A stretch of 64,000 nt of DNA from Morganella psychrotolerans (GCF_001676155.1 NZ_LZEW01000033.1:1-64000), one strand, 5' to 3'. Shown: positions 49,901 to 60,882, counted from the first letter of the stretch. The notes: a model not told the origin generated them from the sequence alone. Made by a program: numbers and translations.

Positions 49901-50395
49901 AAGTGCTATCAGGTCACTGTTATAAGAAGAGAGATTATTTTGTGCCGTCTGTAAGGCTTCAAGTGTGCTGTTCAGCTTCTGCTCAAGCTGAGCCAGGGGC
50001 AGGTTCTCAATACTGACTTTATACTCCGCCAGCCCTTCATCCGTTAATGATTTTATCTGCGTTAATTTCTGTGAGACTTGTTCAGACAGACGCGGGGCTT
50101 CATCCACCTGTTTTTTCAGTTGCTGTGATTTATCTTTCAGGGAATCGAGATTGTCATAAAAAACCAGGGCGCGTTCCAGATCCTGAACCGCAAGCTTGTC
50201 ATTTGCGGTCTGGTCTTTGCGGTTATTCAGCGCACTCAGTTCAGTCTGAATAGTATTGCGGTCCGGAATATCCTGTGCTGTCGCAAGAGCGGCACTCTGC
50301 CACAGCACTGACAGCATCAGTAAAGAACAGGTGAATATACGGAAAAAAAGCATCAGGGATAAACCGGACGCCGGGATGCGACTGACTCGCTTCAT
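46985..50395 (-). CDS. mscK: potassium-dependent mechanosensitive channel MscK (KefA)
   Basis: Large inner-membrane channel of about 1136 residues (E. coli about 1120). A signal sequence ([17 protein letters not shown]) precedes a periplasmic coiled-coil domain of roughly 450 residues with [20 protein letters not shown]. About eleven helices follow, then the MscS pore and beta domain near the end ([60 protein letters not shown]). It opens under membrane tension. The ATG at 50395 is preferred to the GTG four codons upstream, because AGGTG lies before the ATG. Confidence 0.95.
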   Translation of the reverse strand: MKRVSRIPASGLSLMLFFRIFTCSLLMLSVLWQSAALATAQDIPDRNTIQTELSALNNRKDQTANDKLAVQDLERALVFYDNLDSLKDKSQQLKKQVDEAPRLSEQVSQKLTQIKSLTDEGLAEYKVSIENLPLAQLEQKLNSTLEALQTAQNNLSSYNSDLIALQTQPERAQNIMYANVQRLQQIRALLNDSQAAQKVLRPTEIEALQIEQYTLQQQIDYQKRALQSNTLLQNVLQLQRDYVVERIKQLEGYIDVIQETVSGKRLDYSEEAAKEAQSSDDSQRNIQDDPLVLREIALNHDLSEKLVAATRNNNQLVQRSIKVKSILDRALQSERNLKEQITVLRGSLLLSRILFKEQIDLPQDLLIKDLPDRIADLRLEQFEINQQRDKLYQPDSFADTLIADYAKTHDMPASEAGQRAQKHALVQVVSVRQDLLDQLNTQMGNQISQAINLQLDQTQLVTVVASLEKTLAQQIFWVNSNKPVNLAWFQSFPGAAKQELTSLDLNWSLQSLGNGFIDSLYITIPLMIIALLLRFGSKNIDTRLSEINANVGRLKKDRQIYTPMALGLVLIKTLPSSLFVIAFGYFCLKTGSADSALMWTISRQLAFFWVLFEWSYRIMKPDGIAVTHFGIDAELCRTGRRRLIRLALPLLPIMLWAAYGMEYPLRLVDDVIGQLVVPIALVFVFAFTLPFCIEIWREKGSHLVRAFLLTLLTFSPLVLVVLVGLGYYYTALRLSSRWIDSLYLLLIWYIVYHSSLRGLALAARRLTYQRALARRQKQISQHKEQNESDDIPEVIVEEPPMSMELINQQSLRMTSMVLFIVFAAAFYGIWSDFITIFSFFDSFTLWHSNVDTALGNVVEAVTLGDLILSVLIVVVSWIMMRNLPGLLEVLVLSRLSLRQGTSYAITTIMTYMIVGIGTIAAFGMLGVSWGKLQWLAAALTFGLSFGLQEIFANFVSGIIILFERPIRIGDTVTIGTFSGTVNKIRIRATTVIDFDRKEVIIPNKAFMTERLTNWSLSDTVTRIVISVGVAYGSDLDKVREVLLKAATDNPKVMTDPAPGAYFMTFGASSLDHELRFYVRTIGDRGATMDEVNRAIDQMCRENDINIAFNQLEVYLHDQNSGKEVQVQGPDNGVQPA

Positions 50396-50441
50396 AGTAA
50401 TATTCACCTGTACCTGCCCCGGCGTTCTGTTTCAGTTTGTA

Positions 50442-50500
50442 TCCACTTTTTCACTCAAACCGCAGGTTGGTTGACTGCATCCTGAATGACGTTGGGTATA
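50442..50500. repeat. ERIC repeat, short deleted form (59 bp), inverted
   Basis: CACTCAAACCGCAGGTTGGT, then GACTGCATCCTGAATGACGT and TGGGTATA. Read on the minus strand it has the same junction as the 63-bp element at 46748. It lies upstream of mscK. Confidence 0.72.
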
Positions 50501-50506
50501 TAATAA

Positions 50507-50860
50507 TTAAAACGTAATAATTTTTTCAGCATCCAGTGACCACTGTGCCAGTTCACCGAGTGTGCCAATCTGCACACCGTCAACCAGAGGAAGGTCTGTC
50601 ATTCCGCGGGCATCGGTACAGGTCTTGCACAGTTTAATCTCCACCTGCTGCGCCAGCAATATCTCCAGCATCTGTTTCAGATTATATCCCTCTTTCGGCT
50701 GCTGCCCGCGTAACCCGGCGACAACGGCATCAGACATCAGAAAGACATTCATCGGCACCTGACCGTCTTGTTCTTTAATCGCAATAGCCAGACGTAGTGC
50801 ATTAAACAGAGATTCACTGCCATACGCAGCACCATTGGCAATAATTAATACAGGCTTCAT
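50507..50860 (-). CDS. DsrE/DsrF-family protein (YchN-like)
   Basis: 117 residues with the DsrE fold: VLIIANGAAYGSESLFNALR at the N-terminus, MNVFLMSDAVVAGL near 50, and IKLCKTCTDARGM near 77 with two cysteines that could carry persulphide sulfur. Its best resemblance is to E. coli YchN, which forms a hexamer of unknown role. A sulfur-relay function is inference. The gene lies between mscK and acrR, a place where E. coli has no such gene. Confidence 0.82.
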   Translation of the reverse strand: MKPVLIIANGAAYGSESLFNALRLAIAIKEQDGQVPMNVFLMSDAVVAGLRGQQPKEGYNLKQMLEILLAQQVEIKLCKTCTDARGMTDLPLVDGVQIGTLGELAQWSLDAEKIITF

Positions 50861-50899
50861 ACATGAGATCCTTGAGTCAGATTGTTCGGAAAATAGGTG

Positions 50900-51547
50900 T
50901 CAGGCGTCTGCCGGCGGTAGTTGCATATTATTACTGAGCATCAGCATATCCAGATAACCGTCAACCAAATATTCAGCCTGTCCGACAATATTAAAACTCT
51001 CATTGGAAAAGAGCCAGTTTTCTAACAGCCCGGTTATCATTCCCCGCAACATAATGGCGGCACGGCGCAGGTCAAGAGTGGCGGGCAGGAACCCCTGCGC
51101 GACACTTTCGATCAAATACACTTCAATTCTGGAATATTCTGCTGCGTATAAATTCTGACGAATAGCAATAAGCTCACTCATTTCACCGGTGAATTCACAT
51201 TTGTGAAATGACATACTCATAATGGCCCGCATTTTCGGATCCAATGCGGCTGATTTTAAAATGTAAATTAATATTTTCTTAAACACTAAAAGTGGATTAT
51301 CCGGGTGTTTTGCCCGATACTCTTGTTCAATCAATCCAATTTTTGTATCAGTTATTGCACAGACTTCAGTAAACAGATCCACTTTATTTTTGAAGTGCCA
51401 ATAGATCGCGCCACGGGTGACACCCGCTTGTTTTGCAATATCCACTAATGACGTCGACGAAACGCCTTGCTCACTGAAGGCGATTAATGCGGCATCAATA
51501 ATCTGCTGGCGGGTTTCCAGGGCCTGTTGTTTAGTTTTTCGTGCCAT
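50900..51547 (-). CDS. acrR: TetR-family repressor AcrR
   Basis: Local repressor of the acrAB efflux genes; 215 residues. The N-terminal HTH (STSLVDIAKQAGVTRGAIYW HF) is followed by the helical ligand-binding domain. The opening MARKTKQQALETRQQIIDAA is characteristic of AcrR. It is divergent from acrA, with the operator in the 127-nt gap. Confidence 0.95.
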   Translation of the reverse strand: MARKTKQQALETRQQIIDAALIAFSEQGVSSTSLVDIAKQAGVTRGAIYWHFKNKVDLFTEVCAITDTKIGLIEQEYRAKHPDNPLLVFKKILIYILKSAALDPKMRAIMSMSFHKCEFTGEMSELIAIRQNLYAAEYSRIEVYLIESVAQGFLPATLDLRRAAIMLRGMITGLLENWLFSNESFNIVGQAEYLVDGYLDMLMLSNNMQLPPADA

Positions 51548-51575
51548 GTACGGTCAGTATCACCTGAAGTTAATT

Positions 51576-51599
51576 TACATACATTCGTGTATGTTTGTA
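51576..51599. promoter_or_regulatory. AcrR operator between acrR and acrA
   Basis: A 24-bp dyad with half-sites TACATACATTCG and TGTATGTTTGTA, close to the E. coli AcrR operator (TACATACATT...ATGTATGTA) from memory. It is positioned to repress both acrR and acrAB. Confidence 0.88.
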
Positions 51600-51674
51600 T
51601 TATAGCACGCTGAATTAAGAGTGAAGCAACCCTATTTCACTGGTTGAAATATCGACATTTTATAGAGGTTTACT

Positions 51675-52868
51675 ATGCGAAAAAACAGAGGCGTTCTACC
51701 TCTGGCGCTGTTCGTCCTGTCCGGAAGTATTCTGCTGTCCGGCTGTGGTGAAGAGCAACAAAAAGGGGGCGAAATGCCACCGCCGGACGTTAAAGTCGTC
51801 ACACTGAAAGCCGGACCACTGACCGTGAGTACCGAGCTTCCGGGCCGAACTTCAGCTTACCGCGTTGCCGAAGTCCGTCCGCAGGTCGGCGGCATTATTT
51901 TAAAACGCAATTATAAAGAAGGAAGTGACGTCAAAGAGGGCGAATCGCTCTATCAGATCGATCCGGCCCCTTTCAGGGCAACACTCAGCAGCGCTCAGGC
52001 TGAACTGGCCAAAGCCAAAGCCAATGCAGAGCTGGCCCGCCTGACAGTGAACCGCTATAAATCGTTGCTGGGTACTAACTATATCAGCCGCCAGGAATAT
52101 GATACGGCAGTATCAACTCTCGCGCAGGCTCAGGCTGCTGTTCAGGCAGGACAGGCTTCTGTTCAGACTGCTCAGATAAACCTGAACTACACCAAAGTCA
52201 CATCACCGATTGCCGGGCTTTCCGGTAAATCCACTGTGACAGAAGGCGCATTAGTGTCCTCAGGACAAGCTCAGGCGCTGACACTGGTTCAGCAAATCGA
52301 CCCGATTTATGTCGATGTGACCCAGTCCAGTGATGATTACCTGCGTCTGAAGCAGGAAATTGCCAGTGGTGCTGTCAATAAAGAGCAAGGCAAGATTGCG
52401 GTCAGCCTTGTGACTGCTGAGAACAAAGATTATACCCATAAAGGGTATCTGGAATTCTCCGATGTGACTGTCGATGAAACCACCGGCTCAATCACGATGC
52501 GGGCGGTGTTCCCTAATCCGTCTGAATCTCTGCTGCCGGGTATGTTTGTCCGTGCCCGCGTGGACGAAGGTGTGCGCCCTGATGCCATCCTTATTCCGCA
52601 GGAAGGAGTTATCCGTACAGCGAAAGGCGGTGCCGTTGTTAACGTCGTCAATGCCAAAAATGAAGTTGAAGTCCGCCCGGTCACTGTTGGTCAGGCATAC
52701 GGTAACAACTGGCTGGTGACCTCTGGTGTAAGTAACGGTGAACGCGTTGTGACCGAAGGCTTCCAGAAAATCAAGCCCGGCACTGTCGTTAAGGCAACTG
52801 AAGCAGGTTCAGATGCACAGCCGGCGGCTGCGCCAAAAAATACTGAATCTGCTCAGAAGTCCCAATAA
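51675..52868 (+). CDS. acrA: RND efflux periplasmic adaptor AcrA
   Basis: Lipoprotein adaptor of 397 residues joining AcrB to TolC. The lipobox is LLSGC near residue 24. Barrel-sandwich half-motifs flank a long coiled-coil hairpin (KANAELARLTVNRYKSLLGT to AQAAVQAGQASVQTAQINLN), and a membrane-proximal domain follows (GSITMRAVFPNPSESLLPGM). It ends in an Ala/Lys/Ser-rich tail. acrB starts 14 nt after the stop, behind an AAGGAG that overlaps the acrA stop. Confidence 0.96.
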   Translation: MRKNRGVLPLALFVLSGSILLSGCGEEQQKGGEMPPPDVKVVTLKAGPLTVSTELPGRTSAYRVAEVRPQVGGIILKRNYKEGSDVKEGESLYQIDPAPFRATLSSAQAELAKAKANAELARLTVNRYKSLLGTNYISRQEYDTAVSTLAQAQAAVQAGQASVQTAQINLNYTKVTSPIAGLSGKSTVTEGALVSSGQAQALTLVQQIDPIYVDVTQSSDDYLRLKQEIASGAVNKEQGKIAVSLVTAENKDYTHKGYLEFSDVTVDETTGSITMRAVFPNPSESLLPGMFVRARVDEGVRPDAILIPQEGVIRTAKGGAVVNVVNAKNEVEVRPVTVGQAYGNNWLVTSGVSNGERVVTEGFQKIKPGTVVKATEAGSDAQPAAAPKNTESAQKSQ

Positions 52869-52882
52869 GGAGTCAGTGATTC

Positions 52883-55800
52883 ATGCCAAAGTTTTTTTAT
52901 TGAAAGACCGATATTTGCATGGGTAATAGCGATTATTGCCATGCTTGCAGGTCTGTTGGCGATCATGAAACTGCCGGTGGCACAGTACCCTTCTGTTGCA
53001 CCACCGACAATTTCAATTTCTGCAACCTATCCGGGTGCAGATGCCGAGACAGTTCAGAATACGGTAACCCAGGTTATCGAGCAGAACATGAACGGTATCG
53101 ACAAAATGGTGTACATGTCTTCAACAAGTGACTCAGCGGGTAACATGAATATCTCGCTGACCTTTGACGCTGACGCCAACCCGGATATCGCACAGGTTCA
53201 GGTGCAGAACAAACTGCAACTGGCCATGCCTTTACTGCCGCAGGAAGTGCAGCAGCAGGGTATTACCGTTGAGAAATCAACCAGTTCCTTCTTATTGGTT
53301 GCCGGCTTTGTTTCTGAAAACGGAGATATGACGCAGGACGATATTGCAGACTACGTCGGATCAAATATAAAAGACCCGATAAGCCGTGTTACCGGGGTGG
53401 GTGAAACTCAGCTCTTCGGTACACAGTATGCAATGCGTGTGTGGCTTGATCCGGACAAACTGATCAAATACAACCTGAGCACACTGGATGTCATCAATGC
53501 CATTAAAGTCCAGAATAACCAGGTTGCTGCCGGTCAGTTAGGGGGAACACCGCCGGTTGCAAACCAGCGTCTGAACACCTCAATTATCGCGCAGACCCGT
53601 CTGAATACACCTGAGCAGTTTCAGGAAATCATGATGCGGGTTAATACCGATGGTTCAGTCGTCCGCCTGAAAGATGTGGCTTATGTTGAGCTGGGCGCGG
53701 AAAACTACGGTATTATCGCACGCTATAACGGGAAACCGGCATCAGGTATCGGTATCAAACTGGCAACCGGGGCTAACGCCCTGGATACCGCCAAAGCCGT
53801 ACGTGATTCCCTGACTGAAATGTCCGAGTTTTTCCCGGCAGGCCTGGAGCTGGTTTATCCGTACGATACAACGCCTTTCGTTAAGATCTCTATTTTTGAA
53901 GTGGTAAAAACGCTGGCTGAAGCAATTATGCTGGTGTTCGTGGTGATGTATCTGTTCTTACAGAATTTCCGCGCCACACTGATCCCGACGATTGCCGTAC
54001 CGGTTGTTCTTTTGGGGACATTCGCCACCCTTGCCGCGTTCGGGTATTCAATAAATACCCTGACGATGTTTGCGATGGTGCTGGCCATCGGTCTTCTTGT
54101 GGATGACGCCATCGTTGTGGTTGAAAACGTTGAGCGTGTAATGCAGGAAACCGGGCTTCCGCCGAAAGAAGCCACAAAAATATCAATGGTACAGATTCAG
54201 AGTGCACTGGTCGGTATCGCGATGGTGTTATCTGCGGTATTTATCCCGATGGCCTTCTTCGGCGGGTCAACCGGGGCTATTTATCGTCAGTTCTCCGTCA
54301 CGATTGTTGCGGCAATGGTTCTCTCCGTTTTCGTTGCGATGATTCTGACACCGGCACTGTGTGCCACCATGCTTAAACCTGTCGCCAAAGGCAGCCACGG
54401 TTCACAAACCGGGTTCTTCGGCTGGTTTAACCGCATATTTGAGAAACAGACTAACCATTACACTGACAGCGTAGGCCGTATGCTGCGTGGTACAGGTCGT
54501 TATCTGGTTATCTATGTACTGCTGGTAGCGGCCATGATCGTTATGTTCACCCGCCTGCCGACCTCCTTCCTGCCGGAAGAAGATCAGGGGGTTCTGCTCT
54601 CGATGGTTCAGTTACCACCGGGATCAACCCAGGAGCAGACACAGACTGTGCTCAGTGATGTCAGTAAATACTATCTGGAAACAGAGAAAAAAGTGGTGGA
54701 ATCTGTCTTTACCGTTAACGGCTTCGGCTTCGCGGGTCAGGGACAGAATATGGGTCTGGCATTCGTCGTTCTGAAAAACTGGGATGAACGTAAAGCCAAA
54801 GAAGATAAAGTGGAAGCGATTGTTGATCGTGCTAACCAGCACTTCTACGGCCAATCCTCCGCCATGATTTTCGCCGTTAATATTCCGCCGATTGTGGAAC
54901 TGGGTTCATCCAGTGGTTTCGATCTCGAACTGATGGATAACGCAAACCAGGGTCACGTTGCGCTGACCGCCGCCCGTAACCAACTGCTGAAAATGGCAGG
55001 TGAACATCCGGATATGCTGGTTCAGGTTCGTCCGAACGGGATGGAAGATACCTCACAGTATCGTATCCATATCGATCAGCAGAAAGCGGAAGCACTCGGT
55101 GTTGATATCAGTACTATCAATGCCGCACTGAGCACCATGTTCGGTGGTACTTATGTCAACGACTTCATCGACCGTGGTCGTGTGAAGAAAGTCTTTGTTC
55201 AGGCCGATGCACCGTTCCGTATGCAGCCGAAGAATATTGCTGAGCAGTATGTCCGCAATAATGTCGGGCAAATGGTACCGTTCTCCGCCTTTATCGATAC
55301 AAAGAAAGATCCGTGGACATTTGGTTCACCACGCTTAGAACGGTATAACGGCTTACCTGCGATGCAAATCCAGGGGAGTGCGGCACCGGGTAAAAGTAGT
55401 GGTGATGCAATGGCGCTGATGGAAAGCATGGCAAAAGAGTTACCACAGGGCTTTGGTGTTGAGTGGACGGGTATGTCTTACCAGGAGAAACTTTCCGGTA
55501 ACCAGGCACCTGCTCTGTACACCATCTCACTCATCGTGGTCTTCCTCTGCCTGGCAGCCTTGTATGAAAGCTGGTCTGTGCCGTTCTCTGTTATGTTAGT
55601 TGTTCCACTCGGGGTAATTGGTGCTCTGTTACTGACCCACATGCGCGGACTGGATAACGACGTTTACTTTAAGGTCGGCTTACTGACAACGATCGGGCTA
55701 TCGGCGAAGAACGCCATACTGATTGTTGAGTTCGCCAAAGACCTGATGGAGAAAGAAGGCAAAGGGCTTATCGAAGCCACGCTGGAAGCTGTCAAAATGC

Positions 55801-56060
55801 GTCTGCGTCCGATTCTGATGACATCGCTGGCCTTTATGCTCGGGGTTATTCCGTTAGTCCTGAGTAACGGTGCCGGTTCCGGTGCACAGAACGCCGTAGG
55901 TACAGGGGTATTCGGTGGTATGATTGCCGCAACCTCACTGGCTATCTTCTTCGTTCCTGTTTTCTATGTGGTGATTCGTCGCCGCTTTGGCAGCAAGAAT
56001 GAAGACATTGAGCATGCTCATGCAGTGACTCAGAAGAGTAATAGCCCCGACGGATTTTAA
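52883..56060 (+). CDS. acrB: RND multidrug efflux pump AcrB (frame broken at codon 4-6)
   Basis: Proton-driven inner-membrane multidrug transporter, 1058 residues after repair. Two six-helix halves carry large periplasmic loops. The proton-relay Asp pair is in [20 protein letters not shown], the matching Lys region is [20 protein letters not shown], and helix 11-12 follows. The ATG at 52883 is 14 nt past acrA. The true N-terminus [19 protein letters not shown] is recovered by deleting one T from the run 52892-52898; as written it stops after six codons. Without the repair, translation could only start at an internal Met in the first membrane helix. Confidence 0.93.
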
Positions 56061-56074
56061 TCCTGCTTAAACGT

Positions 56075-56103
56075 AAAAAGGTCACATTAGTGACCTTTTT
56101 TTT
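56075..56103 (+). terminator. terminator of acrAB
   Basis: Stem AAAAAGGTCAC / GTGACCTTTTT with loop ATTA, followed by more T. It lies 15 nt after the acrB stop. Confidence 0.92.
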
Positions 56104-56630
56104 ATTTCGTTATCATTATGAATATTTTTAAATTTGTGTCATCGGAACTTAAATAAACAATTGATAAATGTAAATTATAACATTACGGATAATGTAATGT
56201 TTTGTCATGCTAAATTATATTTAGTATCAGCCATCCATAAAAAAAATCAGTAAATTTAAGTACCTGTGTAATTACAACTTACGTATTAGTGCATTTATTC
56301 TGCATTTACCTTTGCATTTTTTTGTATTTTAGCTAGTGACATCAGCATAAATAGTGTTATATTACAGGCAAGGTTATCTCAGATCTCTTTATCCGCATCT
56401 TTTTTTCAGAACACCATGTTCATTAACTGAAATGGATTTAACACTTAATCAGAGTCTGTGTGACCTACTGTTTCAAATAGCGTCAAACTTTACATTACCT
56501 TTATTTATAAATAAAGGCTGACTATATTTAAATATACCGACGACGATAACGTAATAACTTACTCACGTGTTAATTATTATTTAACGTTTTTCAGCGCCTT
56601 ATCATTCTCGGCTACATCCAGGAGGTGATT
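56104..56630. other. AT-rich gap before tomB-hha, with a 20-bp palindrome
   Basis: Over 520 nt without a credible ORF. It contains a perfect palindrome CCTTTATTTATAAATAAAGG at 56498-56517, about 115 nt before tomB, within the likely promoter/leader area. The strong AT bias suits H-NS/Hha-type silencing, which would be autoregulation here; that is inference. Confidence 0.5.
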
Positions 56631-56990
56631 ATGGACGAGTATACGCCACGAAATTACGATATTGCGGTACTGAAGTATCTGTGTGATGAACTCTGCCACG
56701 ATGGCATACACACACTCATCAGAAGCAATAGTTATTGGGTTAATGATTTAACATCTGATTCAAACTTAAAACTAAATGAATTATTAGGCTACATTGCTGA
56801 CGTAGTCTGGAGTTTTAAGATAAAACATACTCAAAATAAGGACCTCATTTCATTTATCGATGAATATATCGATGAAACCTATGCGCTTTTCGGGTGTATG
56901 GAAGTTTCATTTAATGATATTGAGGAATGGAAGAAGATGGCGTCGCTTGTAAGCTGTATGCTCACCAGCGAGGGACATCTTGTTCATTAA
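56631..56990 (+). CDS. tomB: Hha-toxicity modulator / biofilm regulator TomB (YbaJ)
   Basis: 119 residues, beginning MDEYTPRNYDIAVLKYLCDE, with a central block WVNDLTSDSNLKLNELLGYI and acidic FIDEYIDETYALF. In E. coli TomB is the antitoxin-like partner of Hha. A strong AGGAGGTGATT leader favours the ATG at 56631 over the GTG two codons above. hha follows 61 nt later. Confidence 0.93.
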   Translation: MDEYTPRNYDIAVLKYLCDELCHDGIHTLIRSNSYWVNDLTSDSNLKLNELLGYIADVVWSFKIKHTQNKDLISFIDEYIDETYALFGCMEVSFNDIEEWKKMASLVSCMLTSEGHLVH

Positions 56991-57051
56991 GGGAATATAA
57001 ACTTAAATATCAATACATTGCGCAACAATAAACCAGCAAGAAGATAATATT

Positions 57052-57258
57052 ATGATGACTAAAACAGACTATCTGATGCGCTTACGCAAGTGCACTTCTA
57101 TCGAAACACTGGAACGTGTTATTGAGAAGAACAAGTATGAACTGACTGATGATGAACTGGAGCTTTTTTATTCAGCCGCCGACCATCGTCTGGCAGAATT
57201 AACCATGAATAAATTGTACGATAAAATTCCGCCATCTGTCTGGAAATTCGTACGTTAA
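57052..57258 (+). CDS. hha: haemolysin expression modulator Hha
   Basis: 68 residues; [20 protein letters not shown] and [13 protein letters not shown]-like text ([20 protein letters not shown]) are near invariant in Hha/YmoA. It binds H-NS and helps silence horizontally acquired, AT-rich genes. Candidate targets in this window are the haemolysin and lipase regions, but that is inference. The adjacent ATG at 57055 is an equal start choice. Confidence 0.96.
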   Translation: MMTKTDYLMRLRKCTSIETLERVIEKNKYELTDDELELFYSAADHRLAELTMNKLYDKIPPSVWKFVR

Positions 57259-57688
57259 TTCGGTCTTGTAGCCGGCGACCTATAAAGTAATAGTCTTATT
57301 TTAGTGATCCAGAGCCAAAGACACTACTGACTTTGGCTCCGATCATACTCATCCGTTTATCTCATCTTTCCCGCGTTGTTCATTTTTTATATTACGATAA
57401 ATATACACTTTATAAGAAAAATGTATATTTCCTGACTTATTCCTTCCCAAAGTTATTGAATAGAACACTGTGTTTATATAATAGCAGAAAGTGTATTTAT
57501 TCTTTTTACTCATCCAGTGAGTTGAATCAAGTATAATAAATTGATCTTATCATGCTATTTTCTGATGAGAGACATATCATTCAACCCGGGACAAATAGCC
57601 TGTTTCACTTTAATTGCGGCAGAACACTGACGGGGGCTATCTCAGGTTTGTACCTGTTTGCGCTAAACAGGGATAACGCCGGGTTATG
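57259..57688. other. AT-rich gap after hha with one hairpin
   Basis: No credible gene. A stem GAGCCAAAG / CTTTGGCTC (57312-57339) with an 10-base loop and no T run lies 54 nt after hha; it may stabilise or end the tomB-hha mRNA. A 67-codon ORF at 57333-57536 has no leader and an odd composition, so I do not call it. Confidence 0.5.
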
Positions 57689-57814
57689 TATACCCAACAT
57701 CATTCAAGATGCAGGAAGGCGGCAAGGGAAGACAGACGGGGAGCATACATCAGTATGTGACCCGGCGGGCGTTGTGCAGCTAACGCACCTGCAGTTTGAA
57801 TGAATAAGGGTATA
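57689..57814. repeat. ERIC repeat, full length (126 bp)
   Basis: TATACCCAACATCATTCAAG ... GCATACATCAGTATGTGACC ... GAATGAATAAGGGTATA. Same orientation as the copies at 5689 and 35549. Confidence 0.9.
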
Positions 57815-57923
57815 TAAGTCTGTAATATGTGCCTGAACAAACACACGCAACAATACCCGCCGACAGAATAGTCGTAACAGAATAAACAGGGAGATAACGA
57901 AGATAAGGGCAGATGGCAGAAAT

Positions 57924-58037
57924 GGGTGGGGGCCTTGCCAGCGACATCCCGGCACACAATTCCCCTGCTATGGCTGCTTCCTTCCGGATCTGACCTGGTT
58001 AACAAGTTCATGTTGCGGGAGAACCAACAAAGCCCCC
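57924..58037 (-). ncRNA. ffs: 4.5S RNA (signal recognition particle RNA)
   Basis: The 114-nt minus-strand RNA starts GGGGGCTTTGTTGGTTCTCC and ends GGCAAGGCCCCCACCC, whose ends pair as in E. coli. It contains the universally conserved Ffh-binding loop: CAGGTCAGATCCGGAAGGAA then GCAGCC. It pairs with Ffh to target membrane proteins. It lies upstream of and divergent from tesB. Confidence 0.95.
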
Positions 58038-58266
58038 ATAGGAACCCTCAATAATGAGGCGGGGTCATTATCAGGGATCAGCGATGAAATAGCAAGGCGC
58101 CCGGTGCTGACCGCCGTATTTTTACCCACCCCGGTGCCGTATGGTCGCAGGCTGAGCAATCCTGACTGTTCTGAAACCGCACACAATGATGGTTTATCAT
58201 TTTTCAATTGTACATTCAGCGATTAGAATGACGGATTCCTGTTGAAAATACTTAATAAGGGTAACT

Positions 58267-59127
58267 ATGAGCCTGGCATTAGAAAACCTGATAAACCTGA
58301 TGGCCCTCGAAAAACTGGAAGACGGGTTATTCCGGGGACAAAGTGAAGATCTCGGTCTGCCGCAGGTCTTTGGCGGACAGGTTGCCGGTCAGGCACTGTA
58401 CGCTGCGGGACAAACTGTTCCTGCAGAGCGTTGTGTCCACTCATTTCACAGCTATTTTTTACGCCCTGGTGACAGTCACAAACCCATTATCTATGATGTG
58501 GAAAACCTGCGTGACGGTAAAAGCTTCAGCGCCCGCCGGGTTCGTGCGATTCAGAACGGCGAGCCAATTTTCTATATGACCGCCTCTTTCCAGGGGGAAG
58601 AGAGCAGCTTCGCGCATCAGAACACCATGCCGGACGTTCCGGGTCCGGAAGGATTACCATCCGAGTCCGACATTGCCAAAAAAATCGCGGCAAACCTGCC
58701 ACCAAAAATGCAGGCACTGTTTCTGCGCGAACAGCCTATCGAATGGCGTCCGATACGCTTTTACAGTCCGTTTAATAACCCGGAAAGTCCGCCTGAGCGT
58801 TATACCTGGCTTAAAACAAATGGTGCGATGCCTGCCGATCCGGCTGTTCATCAATATCTGCTCGGCTACGCCTCAGATTACAATTTTCTGCCGACCGCTC
58901 TGCAACCACATGGTTATGGTTTTATGCAGCCGGAAATTCAGATTGCCACCCTCGATCATTCTATGTGGTATCACCGCCCGTTCCGGCTGGATGAATGGCT
59001 GCTGTACGCCGTAGAAAGTCCGACTGCTTCCGGCGGGCGCGGATTTGTCCGCGGACATTTTTATAATCAGGCGGGTGAGTTGGTCGCATCAACTGTTCAG
59101 GAAGGCGTTCTGAGATTGCGAAGCTGA
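58267..59127 (+). CDS. tesB: acyl-CoA thioesterase II TesB
   Basis: Double-hotdog thioesterase of 286 residues (E. coli 286) that hydrolyses medium- and long-chain acyl-CoA. GQVFGG-like text ([20 protein letters not shown]) opens the first hotdog. [12 protein letters not shown] carries the conserved His region, and [19 protein letters not shown] in the second hotdog carries the catalytic Asp. TAAGGGTAACT precedes the ATG. It is convergent with amtB. Confidence 0.95.
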   Translation: MSLALENLINLMALEKLEDGLFRGQSEDLGLPQVFGGQVAGQALYAAGQTVPAERCVHSFHSYFLRPGDSHKPIIYDVENLRDGKSFSARRVRAIQNGEPIFYMTASFQGEESSFAHQNTMPDVPGPEGLPSESDIAKKIAANLPPKMQALFLREQPIEWRPIRFYSPFNNPESPPERYTWLKTNGAMPADPAVHQYLLGYASDYNFLPTALQPHGYGFMQPEIQIATLDHSMWYHRPFRLDEWLLYAVESPTASGGRGFVRGHFYNQAGELVASTVQEGVLRLRS

Positions 59128-59148
59128 CAGACAGTGACTCCGCTGCTA

Positions 59149-59192
59149 CAAAAAAGCCCCCGCATCACATCATGAGCGGGGGCCTGTTTTTT
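59149..59192. terminator. bidirectional terminator between tesB and amtB
   Basis: Eight-base GC stem GCCCCCGC / GCGGGGGC flanked by an A run at left and TTTTTT at right, so it can serve both convergent genes. Confidence 0.88.
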
Positions 59193-59197
59193 ATAAC

Positions 59198-60499
59198 TTA
59201 CGACCGGTTATACGCCCGCTCTCCGTGAGAGCTGATATCCAGCCCGCTGATTTCATCATCAGCAGTACAACGAAGCCCGACTGTCAGTGCGGCAAGTTTA
59301 AATGCGATGTAAGCAATCACTCCGCTCCAGATAACTGTCACAACGATACTTTCAGTCTGTACCCAAAGCTGTCTGAGCATCGTCACCCCCTCTGCATAAC
59401 CGGTGCCGCCCAGAGCCTCTGCGGTAAAAACCCCCGTCAGCAGGCAGCCAATAATCCCGCAGACACCATGGATACCGAACACATCACAGACATCATCCAC
59501 TTTCAGCCGGCGCTTCAGGACGGTCACTCCCCAATACCCGGCAACACCGCTGACCAGCCCGATAACTATCGCCCCGCATACCCCGACCGTTCCTGCGGCA
59601 GGCGTGATCCCGACCAACCCGCCGATACAACCGGAGCAGGCGCCGAGAAGTGAGGGCTTACCCCGGATACTCCATTCGGCCACAACCCAGGCAAGCACGC
59701 CGCCGGCAACAGCAAGAACCGTATTGATAAATGCCAGCGCAGCCGTGCCGTCCGCTTTACCGGCCGATCCGGCATTAAACCCGAACCAGCCGACATACAA
59801 AATCGCGGTGCCGGTAAAGACCATCGGCAGGCTGTGTGGTTTTGCCGCCGATTTTCCCCGTGCCAGCCGCGGTCCTAATAAGTAAGCACCAACTAACCCC
59901 GCAACTGCCGCATTAATATGAACAACCGTCCCGCCGGCAAAATCCAGTGCCCCTTTTTCTGCCAGCCAGCCTCCGCCCCAGACCATATGAGCCATCGGAA
60001 CATAGGCCAGTGAAAACCATATCACCACAAAGAGTAAAAACGCAGTGAACCTGATGCGCTCAGCCAGTGCGCCGGTAATAAGTGCGACTGTGATTGCCGC
60101 AAATGAACCCTGAAAAAGTACATGCGTCAGCAGGCTTATGCTGCCGCTGGTACTCTCAATTGTTATCCCGCTGAGAAAGGCGTATGAAAGATAACCGGTA
60201 AAACCATTTCCTCCGGAAAATGCCATGCTGTAGCCATAGAAAACCCACAGCAGCAAAACCAGTGAAAAGCTGACGATAACCTGGGTCATAACTGAAAGGA
60301 CATTTTCACGGCGAACCAGTCCGCCATAAAATAAAGCGATCCCCGGAAGTGTCATAAAATAAACCAATGCAGCTGAAATCAGCATAAAACCGTTATCCGC
60401 GCGATCGGCGCCTGCGGTTTCACTGTAACCGAAGACAGGAAGCATGGCAGATATTGCGCCGGTGAGGCCCCTGTAAATGATCCCTTGTTTCATTGTCAT
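59198..60499 (-). CDS. amtB: ammonium transporter AmtB
   Basis: 433 residues with a cleavable leader and eleven membrane helices. The twin-His pore residues are in VVHINAAVAGLVGAYLLGPR and FGIHGVCGIIGCLLTG, and the Phe gate is near LFYGGLVRRENVLSV. It passes ammonium under nitrogen limitation and is blocked by GlnK. The ATG at 60499 with AGAGGTG six bases before is preferred to the GTG at 60508. It lies 20 nt after glnK, in one operon. Confidence 0.95.
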   Translation of the reverse strand: MTMKQGIIYRGLTGAISAMLPVFGYSETAGADRADNGFMLISAALVYFMTLPGIALFYGGLVRRENVLSVMTQVIVSFSLVLLLWVFYGYSMAFSGGNGFTGYLSYAFLSGITIESTSGSISLLTHVLFQGSFAAITVALITGALAERIRFTAFLLFVVIWFSLAYVPMAHMVWGGGWLAEKGALDFAGGTVVHINAAVAGLVGAYLLGPRLARGKSAAKPHSLPMVFTGTAILYVGWFGFNAGSAGKADGTAALAFINTVLAVAGGVLAWVVAEWSIRGKPSLLGACSGCIGGLVGITPAAGTVGVCGAIVIGLVSGVAGYWGVTVLKRRLKVDDVCDVFGIHGVCGIIGCLLTGVFTAEALGGTGYAEGVTMLRQLWVQTESIVVTVIWSGVIAYIAFKLAALTVGLRCTADDEISGLDISSHGERAYNRS

Positions 60500-60519
60500 C
60501 TGTATCACCTCTGCGCGGT

Positions 60520-60882
<363 letters not shown>

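Noticed and set aside
57333-57536. 67-codon ORF after hha
   Set aside because: No ribosome-binding site, odd composition (Tyr/Leu/Ser-rich), and overlap with the post-hha hairpin.
57552-57803. ORF running into the ERIC element at 57689
   Set aside because: Its second half is repeat sequence, and the same frame occurs in no other ERIC copy; not a gene.
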